DNA from: JASLEW01 sp035544895
Lineage (GTDB): Bacteria > Acidobacteriota > Thermoanaerobaculia > Multivoradales > UBA5704
NCBI GenBank assembly: GCA_035544895.1
Contig: DASZZM010000075.1
Span: 97,616 to 161,615 of the forward strand
Reading direction: 5' to 3'
Length of the DNA: 64,000 nucleotides
The notes beneath the pieces are model-generated. The model was not told the origin of the DNA, searched no databases, and saw only the letters and a program-made list of their open reading frames with translations. Made by a program: the position numbers and the translations under genes. Positions 25,881 to 33,459 of the stretch are shown here, in pieces; positions within the stretch are counted from its first letter, which is position 1, and each line of letters begins with the position of its first letter.

Positions 25881-26054
25881 GTGCTAGCGAGGCTCCGCGA
25901 GAAGGAAGACAACGCCCCCAAGGAGTTTCAGGTCGAGAAATTGGACGACTCGGCATTGGAGGGCGTGAGCGGAGGCGACGACAACTTCAAATGTACGGTG
26001 AACACGGGGAACTGCGTGGCGGGTTGCGCCTGCGGTCCACCACCAGTCACCTAA
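25881..26054 (+). CDS. Cysteine-containing double-glycine RiPP precursor
   Basis: 57 residues, GTG start at 25881 assumed (no ATG in frame). Leader ends with LDDSALEGVSGG at 21-32. The core, residues 33-57, begins DDNFKC, ends CACGPPPVT and has four cysteines at 38, 45, 49 and 51 plus Thr39, Thr42 and three prolines. Codon frame, GG motif and stop fit a real gene though the upstream frame is open, so the start could be further upstream (the 5' region would give a longer leader). It is 86 bp after the oxygenase stop and is followed by a hairpin at 26065. Without a lanthionine or radical SAM enzyme in the window, the Cys may form disulfides or get other links. Confidence 0.75.
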   Translation: MLARLREKEDNAPKEFQVEKLDDSALEGVSGGDDNFKCTVNTGNCVAGCACGPPPVT

Positions 26055-26064
26055 ACTGCGATAT

Positions 26065-26094
26065 GGGCTCCTCAAAAGAGGTACCGAGGAGCCC
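26065..26094 (+). terminator. Hairpin after the RiPP operon
   Basis: Perfect 9-bp inverted repeat GGGCTCCTC/GAGGAGCCC with a 12-base loop, 10 bp downstream of the precursor stop. No U-run, but position and strength fit the end of the operon. Confidence 0.5.
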
Positions 26095-26199
26095 CCGATG
26101 GCGGCGCGCGGCGTCCCGGCGTGGGGCTGTGTTTTGTCGCACCATCTGCCTTGCCCAGGTCGAGTCGCACGTAGGCTCGACCTGGAAATCGTTCGCCGC

Positions 26200-26570
26200 C
26201 GGCGCTAGCGGCACTGCTCGCTTCTCCAAGTCGCGGCCAATTTGCGGCAGTCTAACGGCGCCCAAGGTCGTCCAGATCGGTCTGCTGGCGGCATTGGAGG
26301 CTCTGCCGGGGCGCGGCAAGCCGGGCCGCCATCACCCCCCAAGGCTCAGGCCCTGGGTGGCGCTGGCCTGCCAGAAGCCCGAAGGATCTGGGGTAGGCGG
26401 CGGAGAGGTAGAACACCTGCCTGCTCGCTGCCCATGTGCGCCAGTATGGGCGCAGCCCAGAGTCAGCCCTCGCTGCGGTGCTTGGCCCGCGGCACCGTCT
26501 CGAAGATTCTGCGCAAAAGTCAGGTCCGCCCCCCTCGGCGTAATCCGCGAATGTCAGAGTGACTTCTCGT
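26200..26570 (+). pseudogene. Decayed IS630-type transposase remnant
   Basis: In one frame, TAPKVVQIGLLAALEALPG then GKPGRHHPPRLRPWVALACQ resemble the helix-turn-helix/linker region of IS630-family transposases; further on, GTVSKILRKSQVRP in another frame resembles the next conserved block. No intact frame joins them. The remnant sits at the right edge of the island, in a gap of about 620 bp (26055-26675) in which I see no other gene. Ends of the element are not visible. Confidence 0.35.
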
Positions 26571-26675
26571 CGAAGCGTCCAGACTTGTCCGTCGTTTCAA
26601 AGTGGCTGGCACCCAATCTTGGCAGAAGCCCCCGCCCACGTGGGGTTGCCACTTGAGACAAGCGGTCGTTCCGTA

Positions 26676-27326
26676 TCAGTTGAACCGCCGCATTGCCGCT
26701 TCCAGCCCTTCGCGCCGCCACACCTCGCAGGCGTCGGCCGCTCTTTGCACGGCCTCGTCGATCTGCTCTCGCTCCTCCGCGGTGAAGGGCGAGAGCAGGA
26801 ACTCGGCGAGCTCCTCGGCGGAGGGCCGGACGGCGGGAGCGATGCCGACGCGCAGGCGGGGAACCTCCTCGGTGCGCAGGTTCTCGATCACCGATTCCAT
26901 GCCGCGGTGTCCCGCCGGACTGCCCGCGCGGCGCAGGCGCAGGCGGCCCAGCGGCAGGTCGATCTCGTCGTAGACCACGAGCACGGCCTCGGGCGCGAGA
27001 TCGTGGCGCTCGACCAGGCACCGGGCGGCGTAGCCGCTGCGGTTCATGTAGGTCTGCGGCCTGGCCAGCAGGACCTGGGTCTCCCTGGGCCCGGACTCCG
27101 CGGTGTCCCCAGCCAGCGCGGTGTCCGCAGCCAGCGCGGTCTCCGCGGCCTCCTGGGGGGCCCTCGGCAACGGAGCCGCGCGGCCGACCAGGGCGTTGCA
27201 CTCCAGCCGGTCGCCGCGCGTGCCCCAGCGCCTGGCCAGTTCCTCGACGACGTCGAAGCCCAGGTTGTGGCGCGTCCGGCGATAGGTCTCGCCCGGGTTG
27301 CCGAGCCCCAGGATGAGCTTGCCCAG
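26676..27326 (-). CDS. pth: Peptidyl-tRNA hydrolase
   Basis: 216 residues if the CTG at 27326 is used. The core blocks LILGLGNPG, TRHNLGF (catalytic His), LLARPQTYMNRSG and VYDEIDLPLGRL are all present; GHRGMES replaces the usual GHNGL-type block. The gene begins immediately after the rplY stop (TAG TTC CTG GGC), in the same reading frame, and no ATG, GTG or TTG is in frame before LILGLGNPG. Thus an unusual CTG start, or stop-codon readthrough, is needed. A tandem repeat at 27099-27150 expands a loop with LAADTALAGDTA. The enzyme frees tRNA from stalled peptidyl-tRNAs. Confidence 0.92.
   Translation of the reverse strand: MGKLILGLGNPGETYRRTRHNLGFDVVEELARRWGTRGDRLECNALVGRAAPLPRAPQEAAETALAADTALAGDTAESGPRETQVLLARPQTYMNRSGYAARCLVERHDLAPEAVLVVYDEIDLPLGRLRLRRAGSPAGHRGMESVIENLRTEEVPRLRVGIAPAVRPSAEELAEFLLSPFTAEEREQIDEAVQRAADACEVWRREGLEAAMRRFN
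27099..27150. repeat. 18-bp tandem repeat inside pth
   Basis: Three units (27099-27116, 27117-27134, 27135-27150, last one shortened and diverged) that encode a six-residue unit in a surface loop of the hydrolase. Unit length preserves frame. Similar low-complexity expansions occur in rpsF and tsaB here. Confidence 0.75.
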
Positions 27327-27329
27327 GAA

Positions 27330-27992
27330 CTAGCTCTCCTCCGGCTTGCCCCGCTTGATGACCTCGGGCTCTGCAGAGGCCGGCGCCTCTTCGGCCGCCA
27401 CCTCCTCCGCGGCCGCCGGCGCCGCCTCGATCTTGGCATGGGCCACGGCCACGATCACCCGGTCGGGCTCGTCGAGCAGGGCAACCCCCTTGGGCAGCGC
27501 CAGATCGCCGGCCTCGCGGTGCTGGCCGATGTGCAGCTCGGAGACCTCGAGCTGGAGATGCTTGGGGATGTCGCCGGGAAGGCATTCGACGTGGACCTCG
27601 CGGGTGACGAAATCGAGCATGCCGCCCTCGGTCTTGACGCCGTAGGCCGTGCCGACCAGCTCGATGGGCACGCTCACGCGCACCTTCTCGGTCATCGACA
27701 CGCGCAGGAAGTCGATATGGATGACCTGGCGGCTGATCGGATCGACCTGCATGTCCCGGATCATGGCGTGCCGTTCCTTGCCGCTGCCGGCGAGCTTCAG
27801 CAGGAAGATCGGGTTCTCGCTCCCCGACTCCTTGAGCATGTCGAGAAAGGCCTTGCGCTCGATGTGGATGGGCAAGGTCTCGCGGCCGAGGCCATAGACC
27901 ACGGCCGGAATCTTGCCCTCGGCGCGCAGCCGCCTGCTGGCGCCGGTGCCGGCCTCGCCGCGCTGTTGTACTTCGATCGTCAATTCACTCAT
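27330..27992 (-). CDS. rplY: 50S ribosomal protein L25/TL5 (general stress type)
   Basis: 220 residues: N-terminal L25 domain (about 1-95, with RRLRAEGKIPAVVYG and MIRDMQVDPISRQVIHIDF) and C-terminal TL5 domain (VHVECLPGDIPKHLQL, LPKGV), plus an Ala/Glu-rich tail. It binds 5S rRNA. Co-transcribed with prs upstream (18 bp gap) and pth downstream. Confidence 0.95.
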   Translation of the reverse strand: MSELTIEVQQRGEAGTGASRRLRAEGKIPAVVYGLGRETLPIHIERKAFLDMLKESGSENPIFLLKLAGSGKERHAMIRDMQVDPISRQVIHIDFLRVSMTEKVRVSVPIELVGTAYGVKTEGGMLDFVTREVHVECLPGDIPKHLQLEVSELHIGQHREAGDLALPKGVALLDEPDRVIVAVAHAKIEAAPAAAEEVAAEEAPASAEPEVIKRGKPEES

Positions 27993-28010
27993 GGGGTTCC
28001 TCGCTTCGTT

Positions 28011-28952
28011 TCAGACGAACAGAGAGCTTACCGAGCTGTCCTCGTGAATCCTGCGGATGGCCTCGCCGAGCAGCTTCGAGACCGACAGCGGCCGCAGCTT
28101 CGGCGAGAGGTGGAGTTTTTCCTGGACTGGAGTGGTATTGGTGATGAGCACCGACTCGAGCGGCGATTCGTCGATACGCGCCAGCGCCGGCCCGGAAAGG
28201 ACGCCGTGGACACCGGCGGCGAGCACGCGGCGGGCGCCGTTGCGCCGCAATGCCTCCACCGTCTTGGTCAGGGTCCCGGCGGTGTCGATGATGTCGTCGA
28301 CGATCAACGCGTTGCAGCCCGCGACGTCGCCGATCACGAACATCACCTCTGCCTCGTTGGGCGCCGGGCGGCGCTTGTCGACGATGGCGAGGCCCACCTC
28401 CATGCGCTTCGCAATCGCCCGCGCCCGCTCGACGCCGCCGGCATCCGGCGACACGATCACCAGGTCGGGGATGGCGAGCTCACGCACCGCTTCGAGGATC
28501 ACGGGAGCGGCGAAGAGATGGTCCACCGGTACGTCGAAGAAGCCCTGGATCTGGTCGGCGTGAAGGTCCATGGTCAGCACGCGGTCGGCGCCGGCGCGCG
28601 AGATCAAGTCGGCCACCAGCTTGGCGGTGATCGGCACGCGGGGCTTGTCTTTCTTGTCCTGGCGAGCGTAGCCGTAGTACGGCAGCACGGCGGTGACGCG
28701 CGAAGCCGAGGAGCGCTTGAAGGTGTCCAGCATGATCAGCAGCTCCATCAGGTTCTCATTGACCGGCGCGCAGGTTGGCTGGACCACGAAGACGTCCGAG
28801 CCGCGCACGTTCTCCTGGATCTGGCAGAAGACCTCCCCGTCGGAGAAGTTCGTGGCGTAGACCTTCCCCGCCTCCAGGTTGAGATATTCACAGATCTCCT
28901 GCGCCAGAACCGGATGCGCGCGTCCGCCGAAGACTTTCAATTCGCCGGTCAT
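28011..28952 (-). CDS. prs: Ribose-phosphate pyrophosphokinase
   Basis: 313 residues, full length. ATP-binding N-terminal half with FSDGEVFCQIQENVRG and YYGYARQDKKDKPR; PRPP loop ALIVDDIIDTAGTL at about 218-231 and catalytic MDLHADQIQGFF region. Makes 5-phosphoribosyl 1-diphosphate for nucleotide, His and Trp synthesis. Head of a prs-rplY-pth operon behind tRNA-Gln, a gene order seen in several Gram-negative groups. Confidence 0.97.
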   Translation of the reverse strand: MTGELKVFGGRAHPVLAQEICEYLNLEAGKVYATNFSDGEVFCQIQENVRGSDVFVVQPTCAPVNENLMELLIMLDTFKRSSASRVTAVLPYYGYARQDKKDKPRVPITAKLVADLISRAGADRVLTMDLHADQIQGFFDVPVDHLFAAPVILEAVRELAIPDLVIVSPDAGGVERARAIAKRMEVGLAIVDKRRPAPNEAEVMFVIGDVAGCNALIVDDIIDTAGTLTKTVEALRRNGARRVLAAGVHGVLSGPALARIDESPLESVLITNTTPVQEKLHLSPKLRPLSVSKLLGEAIRRIHEDSSVSSLFV

Positions 28953-29076
28953 AGTCCTCCGCTGTTGGCAAGAAACGAGGCCGCGGCGCTGCTCTAGCGG
29001 GACACTAAGGCCTCAGAGATGGACAGCTCGGATCAGACTGCCGGCACTGCCGGCGCACGCACTCCCGATGAAGGCT

Positions 29077-29151
29077 TGGCTGGGGCGGGAGGATTCGAAC
29101 CTCCGAGTGCCAGATCCAAAGTCTGGTGCCTTACCACTTGGCGACGCCCCA
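29077..29151 (-). tRNA. tRNA-Gln (TTG)
   Basis: Minus-strand cloverleaf: acceptor TGGGGCG/CGCCCCA, anticodon stem CCAGA/TCTGG with loop CTTTGGA (anticodon TTG, Gln), TPsiC arm GGAGG-TTCGAATC-CTCC, discriminator G and encoded CCA (29077-29079). Located between spoVG and prs. Confidence 0.95.
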
Positions 29152-29220
29152 TTCGTCCATTTGATTCGGAGGCCGCCTGGCACTCGCTCCCAGCCGCGCC
29201 GTTCCCGCAGACACCTGGAC

Positions 29221-29895
29221 CTACGTCACCGTCCAGAAGGAGTCGCGCAGGTGCATCTCCTCGATCTCCTCCAGCGACTTCTCCGCCGCCGAGGCGACCG
29301 GCCCGCCGAGCCCCGCCGCCGGCGGGGCCTTCGACCGCGAGGCGGCTCCGTCTCCGTGCGCCGTGGCATCCAGAGGCACGACCGCTGAACCGGCTGCCGC
29401 ACTCCCCCCCGGGTAGGGACCGGGCGCTTCAGACACCGGGTAGGGACCCGGCGTCGCCACTGGCGCCGCCGCTGGAGAGCCACCCGGCACCTCCGCGAGG
29501 CCGGCCGCGGCATTATCCGCCGTGGCCGCCGTCGCCGCCGTCGCCGTTTCCGCCGCGAGCGTCGCCGCCCCCGCCGCATCGTCCGGGGCCACCTGCGATG
29601 GCGGTGCCAGGTGCGCGGGCCGCGGAATCTTCTCACCACGCTCGGCGAGCACCCGCTCGTATTCCCCCAACACCTTGTCTTCGATCATCCGGCGAGTCTC
29701 GTTGTTGAGCGGATGGGCCACGTCCTTGAACTCGCCGTTCTTCTTCTTGCGGCTCGGCATGCTAATGAAGAGACCGTCTCGCCCCTGAATGATCTTGATG
29801 TCGTTGACCATGAAACAGTGGTCGAAAACGATCGACACGAATGCCTTGAGCTTCTCCTCCTGAATCGGAAAGACCTTGACCTCTGTGATGTCCAT
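29221..29895 (-). CDS. spoVG: SpoVG family protein with long Ala/Pro-rich tail
   Basis: 224 residues. The first about 85 are a standard SpoVG (MDITEVKVF, AFVSIVFDHCFMVNDIKIIQG, LFISMPSRKKKNGEFKDVAHPL). SpoVG is an RNA/DNA-binding regulator of about 85-100 residues. Here about 135 residues of low complexity (Ala, Thr, Pro, Gly) follow, including two units from the palindromic repeat family (29408, 29435), coding for GPYP-type sequence. The final 25 residues (KSLEEIEEMHLRDSFWTVT) are conserved-looking, so the tail may be a spacer. Next to tRNA-Gln and prs. Confidence 0.9.
   Translation of the reverse strand: MDITEVKVFPIQEEKLKAFVSIVFDHCFMVNDIKIIQGRDGLFISMPSRKKKNGEFKDVAHPLNNETRRMIEDKVLGEYERVLAERGEKIPRPAHLAPPSQVAPDDAAGAATLAAETATAATAATADNAAAGLAEVPGGSPAAAPVATPGPYPVSEAPGPYPGGSAAAGSAVVPLDATAHGDGAASRSKAPPAAGLGGPVASAAEKSLEEIEEMHLRDSFWTVT
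29408..29452. repeat. Two palindromic repeat units inside spoVG
   Basis: Copies at 29408-29424 and 29435-29452 (CCGGGTAGGGACCCGG type) in the inverted orientation of the units at 2267 and 38125. They code for a Gly-Pro-Tyr-Pro motif twice in the tail of SpoVG. Confidence 0.7.
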
Positions 29896-30052
29896 GTCGC
29901 GTTCTCTCCTCATCCCTGGCCGGACCTGTCGGCGTGCGGGAGAGCGGCACCAGTCCGTCCTCGCAACGGCGGCACCGGAAGACGGAAAGCACGGCAGAAC
30001 AGCCTCCGCTTCCGGGAAGCGCGGTCTTACAAGCGCCAGTGTCAGTCGGTGC

Positions 30053-30081
30053 ATTATATACCGATGCGACTGCACCGTACA
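30053..30081 (-). promoter_or_regulatory. Candidate promoter of spoVG
   Basis: On the minus strand TATAAT (30058 to 30053) lies 17 bp from a weak -35 TGTACG (30081 to 30076). It would give a leader of about 150 nt before spoVG (ATG 29895). Confidence 0.4.
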
Positions 30082-30204
30082 CCGTTCCCGAAGGTCGCGC
30101 GGGCAAGCCAGGACGACCAGGCGCGAAGGACGCCAAGGACCTCCGGGGGGAGCAATGCTAGGCGCGAGGCCCGGGACTGTCAAATGACTCGGGAAACACC
30201 TCGG

Positions 30205-30330
30205 ATGAAGCAGCACTGCGATGTAGTGGCAGTGGACTACTCAAGGCATCTATTGGATCTCCCCCCGCAACCCCTCTATCCCCTTCCCTCCCCTCCGGGG
30301 GGGAAGGGGACGCCCCCGCCCCCTCGCGGC
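30205..30330 (+). repeat. Dispersed GC-rich repeat, copy 1
   Basis: About 125 bp: an ATGAA-start region, CCCCCCGCAACCCCT, then a hairpin with arms CCCCTTCCC (30280-30288) and GGGAAGGGG (30301-30309), then GACGCCCCCGCC. Other copies are at 31107, 38078 and 43375, same orientation. It fills most of the 447-bp gap 29896-30342 between spoVG and the lipoprotein gene, together with the spoVG promoter and leader; I see no other gene there. Confidence 0.8.
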
Positions 30331-30342
30331 AGGTATTTCGTG

Positions 30343-31137
30343 CTAGGGCAGCGGGGGCTCGGGGGGGCGGCAAGGCCCTTCGCGAAAGCCCGCGGGAGGG
30401 GCCAGCGGCGCCAGCGCGCCCAGGCGCTCGCGCAGCACTTCGCGCCAGCGCACCTGGACGCCTCGACCGCGGTCGGACAGGATCGCCCAGCCGCCGCTCT
30501 GCATCCACCACAGCGCGGGCGCCTCGCCTTGCCACAGCGTCCAGCGCTCCACCTGCCCCTGCCTGACCTGGGCGCTCCAGCGCCGACCCGCGGCGTCGCG
30601 GAATACGACCTCCAGGCTGCCGGGCCCGGGCGGCGGCGCCGGGGCCAGGGTCGCGGCCACGGACGCGCCCCCCTCCCCCGCCGGAGGAGGCGGCGCCGGC
30701 TCGGCGGGCAGGCGGCCGAGCAGCAGGGCGGGAAGCGCAACCAGCGGAAAGGGACCCAGGGGAAGCGGCGCCAGCTCGATCTTGCCGTCGAGCCGGCAGA
30801 AGACCCGGCCGCGGTGGTCGAGCCAGAGGCCTTTGCCGGCGTTCACTTCGAGGCTCCATAGGGTACGGCCCAGCGGATCCACCGCTTGGACCTGGTAGCG
30901 CTCAGGAGCCTCCAGCCGGAGCGTGACGCGCAGGCTCCCCTCCCCTTCCGGGCCCGAGTACGCCACCCGATAGAGACGCTGCCAGCCGTAGGCATCCGGC
31001 GGGATCTGCCACGCCGGCAGCGGCGGCGCCGGCGGCGCAACCGCCGGCCGCGGTGCTGTCGCGCAGCCGGCGGCGAGCACCGCCAGCCCCGCCAGCAATA
31101 AAACGGCCCTGCGAAGTGGCGGTGGTGGACTACTCAA
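30343..31137 (-). CDS. Lipoprotein, possibly LolB-like
   Basis: 264 residues from TTG 31137, chosen because the signal peptide RRAVLLLAGLAVLAAGC (lipobox LAAGC, Cys about residue 25) follows soon after; a longer frame would place repeat-derived sequence at the N-terminus. Beta-rich body (VAYSGPEGEGSLRVTLRLEAPERYQVQAVDPLGRTLWSLEV) fits LolB/DUF4292-like lipoproteins, which accept or carry lipoproteins to the outer membrane (inference). The start codon and first residues lie in repeat copy 2. Follows the TPR gene by about 134 bp in the same orientation. Confidence 0.7.
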   Translation of the reverse strand: MSSPPPPLRRAVLLLAGLAVLAAGCATAPRPAVAPPAPPLPAWQIPPDAYGWQRLYRVAYSGPEGEGSLRVTLRLEAPERYQVQAVDPLGRTLWSLEVNAGKGLWLDHRGRVFCRLDGKIELAPLPLGPFPLVALPALLLGRLPAEPAPPPPAGEGGASVAATLAPAPPPGPGSLEVVFRDAAGRRWSAQVRQGQVERWTLWQGEAPALWWMQSGGWAILSDRGRGVQVRWREVLRERLGALAPLAPPAGFREGPCRPPEPPLP

Positions 31138-31258
31138 AGCGTCTACTGGATCGCCCCCCGCAACCCCTCGCGGATCCCCTTCCCGGCTTTCTGAAGCCGC
31201 CGGGTCCCTCCCCGGCGGCGCCGGGGGGGAAGGGGACGCCCCCACCCTCTCGCGCACC
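31107..31258 (+). repeat. Dispersed GC-rich repeat, copy 2 with nested palindrome
   Basis: Same family as 30205, but the hairpin loop carries an insertion with the palindrome unit GCCGCCGGGT..CCCCGGCGGC (31196-31219). So one repeat is nested in another. It overlaps the 5' end of the lipoprotein gene. Confidence 0.75.
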
Positions 31259-31271
31259 AACGAGATTCTTC

Positions 31272-33302
31272 TCAGGGGCGGCGGGCGGCCTCGCCGAGGC
31301 TGGCGAGCTTGCGCCGCACCTCTTTGGCCTTCTCGGGATCGTTGCCGCCGAGCTCGAGGGCGCGGCGGTACGCGACCTCCGCCCTCTCGACCTGCCCCAG
31401 CGCGCCGTAGACGTCACCGAGGTGCTCCTGGACGGTGGCATCGGCCGTCTCGAGGTGGGTGGCCCGCTCGAGCGTGGCGCGCGCCTGCTCGTAGCGGCCG
31501 AGGCGAAAATACACCCAGCCCAGCGAGTCGACGTAGGCGCCGTTGTCAGGGTCGAGCGCCACGGCGCGCTCGACCAGGGAGCGGGCCTCGTCGAGGTTCT
31601 CGCCACGCTCGGCATACATGTAGCCTAAGTAGTTGAGCGCGGCGTGGAAGTCGGGGTCGAGGCCGAGCACGCGGCGAAACTCGGTCACCGCCTCGCTCCG
31701 CTTGCCGGTGCGCTCGTAGGCGGCTCCAAGCAAGAAGCCGGCGGGGGCCGAATCGGACTTGCGGGCAACCAGGCCTTGCAGGAGCGGGATCGAGTCGCCG
31801 TACTTCTCGAGGCGCTGATAGGCCTGGGCCGCGGCCAGGACGGCTGGAGGGTCGCCTGCCTTGGCCAGCTCCTCGAGCTGCTTGCTGGCCTCGCGCTCAT
31901 GGCCGGCACGGAACAGCACCTCGGCGCGTTTGCTGGTCACTTGCGGCCCGGCCGCTCCGGGCGCGCCGCTGGCGAGCAGCTCCAGGGCCTGGTCATAGTT
32001 CTTCTTCTGCACCAGGGCGTCGGCGGCAAGCAGCAGCGCCGGCAGCCGTACTTCCTCTTGCGCCGCCCCGGGCCGCAACAGCGGCGCCAGGGTTGCCGAC
32101 AGACGGTCCCAGTCTTTGGCCCCGTAGTAGACCTGGGCGAGCTCGAGGCGGGCCTGCCTTTCCTCGTCCGCCTTGCCCTGCTTCCCCAGGTTGGCGACCA
32201 GATCCGAGAGCACGCGCGCGGCCTCCTCACGCCGGCCCTGCCGCTCGAGAACACGCGACAGCACGAGAGCCAGCGCCGGGTCGTCGACTCGCGACTCGTG
32301 CAGCTTGCCGAGCAGCTCGGCCGCGTCTTCGTTGCGTCCCTGCGCGCTCAGGATCAGTCCCTTGAGAAGGGCCACCTGGCGGTCTTCAGAGCCAGCGGCG
32401 CCAGCCGCGCCGGCCGCGAGTAGCGGATCGACAGCCGCGAGCGCGCTCTCGAGATCGCCGGTCATGTAGTACGCCCAGGCGAGCTGGCGGCGCAGGCGAG
32501 GATCGCCGCTTGCCGACTCGGGCGCGGCCTTGAGAGTGGCCAGGGCGGCGCGGTAGTCGTTGCGCTGCGTCTCGAGCTCGGCCAGGGTGAGACGGGCCTC
32601 GAGCGCAGCGGGTTCGAAGCCGAGGATCTCGGTCAAGACGCCCTCGGCCTCCTTGTTCTTGTCGGAGCGCAGCAGGGCCTCGACCAACAGAGCATACGCC
32701 GCGCGCTGCTGGGGCGCGCGGCCGACCAGGTCGCGCAGCACTTCCGCCGCCTTCTGCGGCTGCTTCCGCTCGAGGTAGATACGGGCCAAGGTGAGAGCCG
32801 TCTGCGAGTCGCCCGGATCGCGCCTGTTGACTTCCACCAGCGTCTCTTCGGCCGCGGTCAGAGAGGCCGTGTCCTGCGCCGCCAGGTCGAGGTAAATGGC
32901 GCCCGCCGTGCGCAGCACGTCCAGGTTGTCGGGCGCGATCTGCCGCGCCCGGTCCACTTGCTCGCCGGCCTGGCGCAGGAAGCCCACCTGAGCGCCCTGC
33001 TGGCGCGCCATCTGCGCCATGCGGGCCAGCAGCGCGGCGTGCTCGATGCGGATGTAGGCGGCATCCGGCGCCAGCTTTTCGGCCTCCTCGAACGCCGCCA
33101 AGGCCTCGCTGAGCGAGCCCTCGGTAGCCAGGAGCTTGGCGACCGCGAAGGCATAGGAGCCATTCTGCGCCGCGCTTCCGGCAGCTTGCTCGGCGCTCTT
33201 GGATGGTCGGACCTGCGGCGGCGCGGCGAGTCCCGAAGCGGCCGTCGCGAGCAGCACGACACAGAAGAAGCTCGATGCTTGCATCGGAAGAGATCCCTTC
33301 AT
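31272..33302 (-). CDS. Secreted tetratricopeptide repeat protein
   Basis: 676 residues. Signal peptide near residues 1-27 (SSFFCVVLLATAASGLAA). The mature protein is made of TPR units of about 34 residues (e.g., FEEAEKLAPDAAYIRIEHAALLA, VNRRDPGDSQTALTLARIYLE, VTEFRRVLGLDPDFHAALNYLGYMYAE). Likely located in the periplasm or outer-membrane face as a scaffold (inference). Precedes the lipoprotein gene on the same strand. Confidence 0.9.
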   Translation of the reverse strand: MKGSLPMQASSFFCVVLLATAASGLAAPPQVRPSKSAEQAAGSAAQNGSYAFAVAKLLATEGSLSEALAAFEEAEKLAPDAAYIRIEHAALLARMAQMARQQGAQVGFLRQAGEQVDRARQIAPDNLDVLRTAGAIYLDLAAQDTASLTAAEETLVEVNRRDPGDSQTALTLARIYLERKQPQKAAEVLRDLVGRAPQQRAAYALLVEALLRSDKNKEAEGVLTEILGFEPAALEARLTLAELETQRNDYRAALATLKAAPESASGDPRLRRQLAWAYYMTGDLESALAAVDPLLAAGAAGAAGSEDRQVALLKGLILSAQGRNEDAAELLGKLHESRVDDPALALVLSRVLERQGRREEAARVLSDLVANLGKQGKADEERQARLELAQVYYGAKDWDRLSATLAPLLRPGAAQEEVRLPALLLAADALVQKKNYDQALELLASGAPGAAGPQVTSKRAEVLFRAGHEREASKQLEELAKAGDPPAVLAAAQAYQRLEKYGDSIPLLQGLVARKSDSAPAGFLLGAAYERTGKRSEAVTEFRRVLGLDPDFHAALNYLGYMYAERGENLDEARSLVERAVALDPDNGAYVDSLGWVYFRLGRYEQARATLERATHLETADATVQEHLGDVYGALGQVERAEVAYRRALELGGNDPEKAKEVRRKLASLGEAARRP

Positions 33303-33342
33303 GAGCTCAGGATAACAGCCGTCGATGTTGCTTACAAGGAGC

Positions 33343-33372
33343 TTTACAATCCCATCGAAGCCCTTCTATAAT
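33343..33372 (+). promoter_or_regulatory. Promoter upstream of the MshEN protein
   Basis: TTTACA (33343-33348) and a perfect TATAAT (33367-33372), spacing 18. Directs transcription to the gene at 33460, about 80 bp leader. Confidence 0.6.
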
Positions 33373-33459
33373 TGAACCCTGACTGTTAAGTGGCCTCCAG
33401 AGAAGCAGTTAGAAAGACCGGTCAGCAGGACGGCGATAAGGACGGGTAGCGTCGGGAGC

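Noticed and set aside
29896..30342. Possible small genes between spoVG and the lipoprotein
   Set aside because: Only repeat copy 1 and a promoter-like box are visible; predicted frames are shadow-like.
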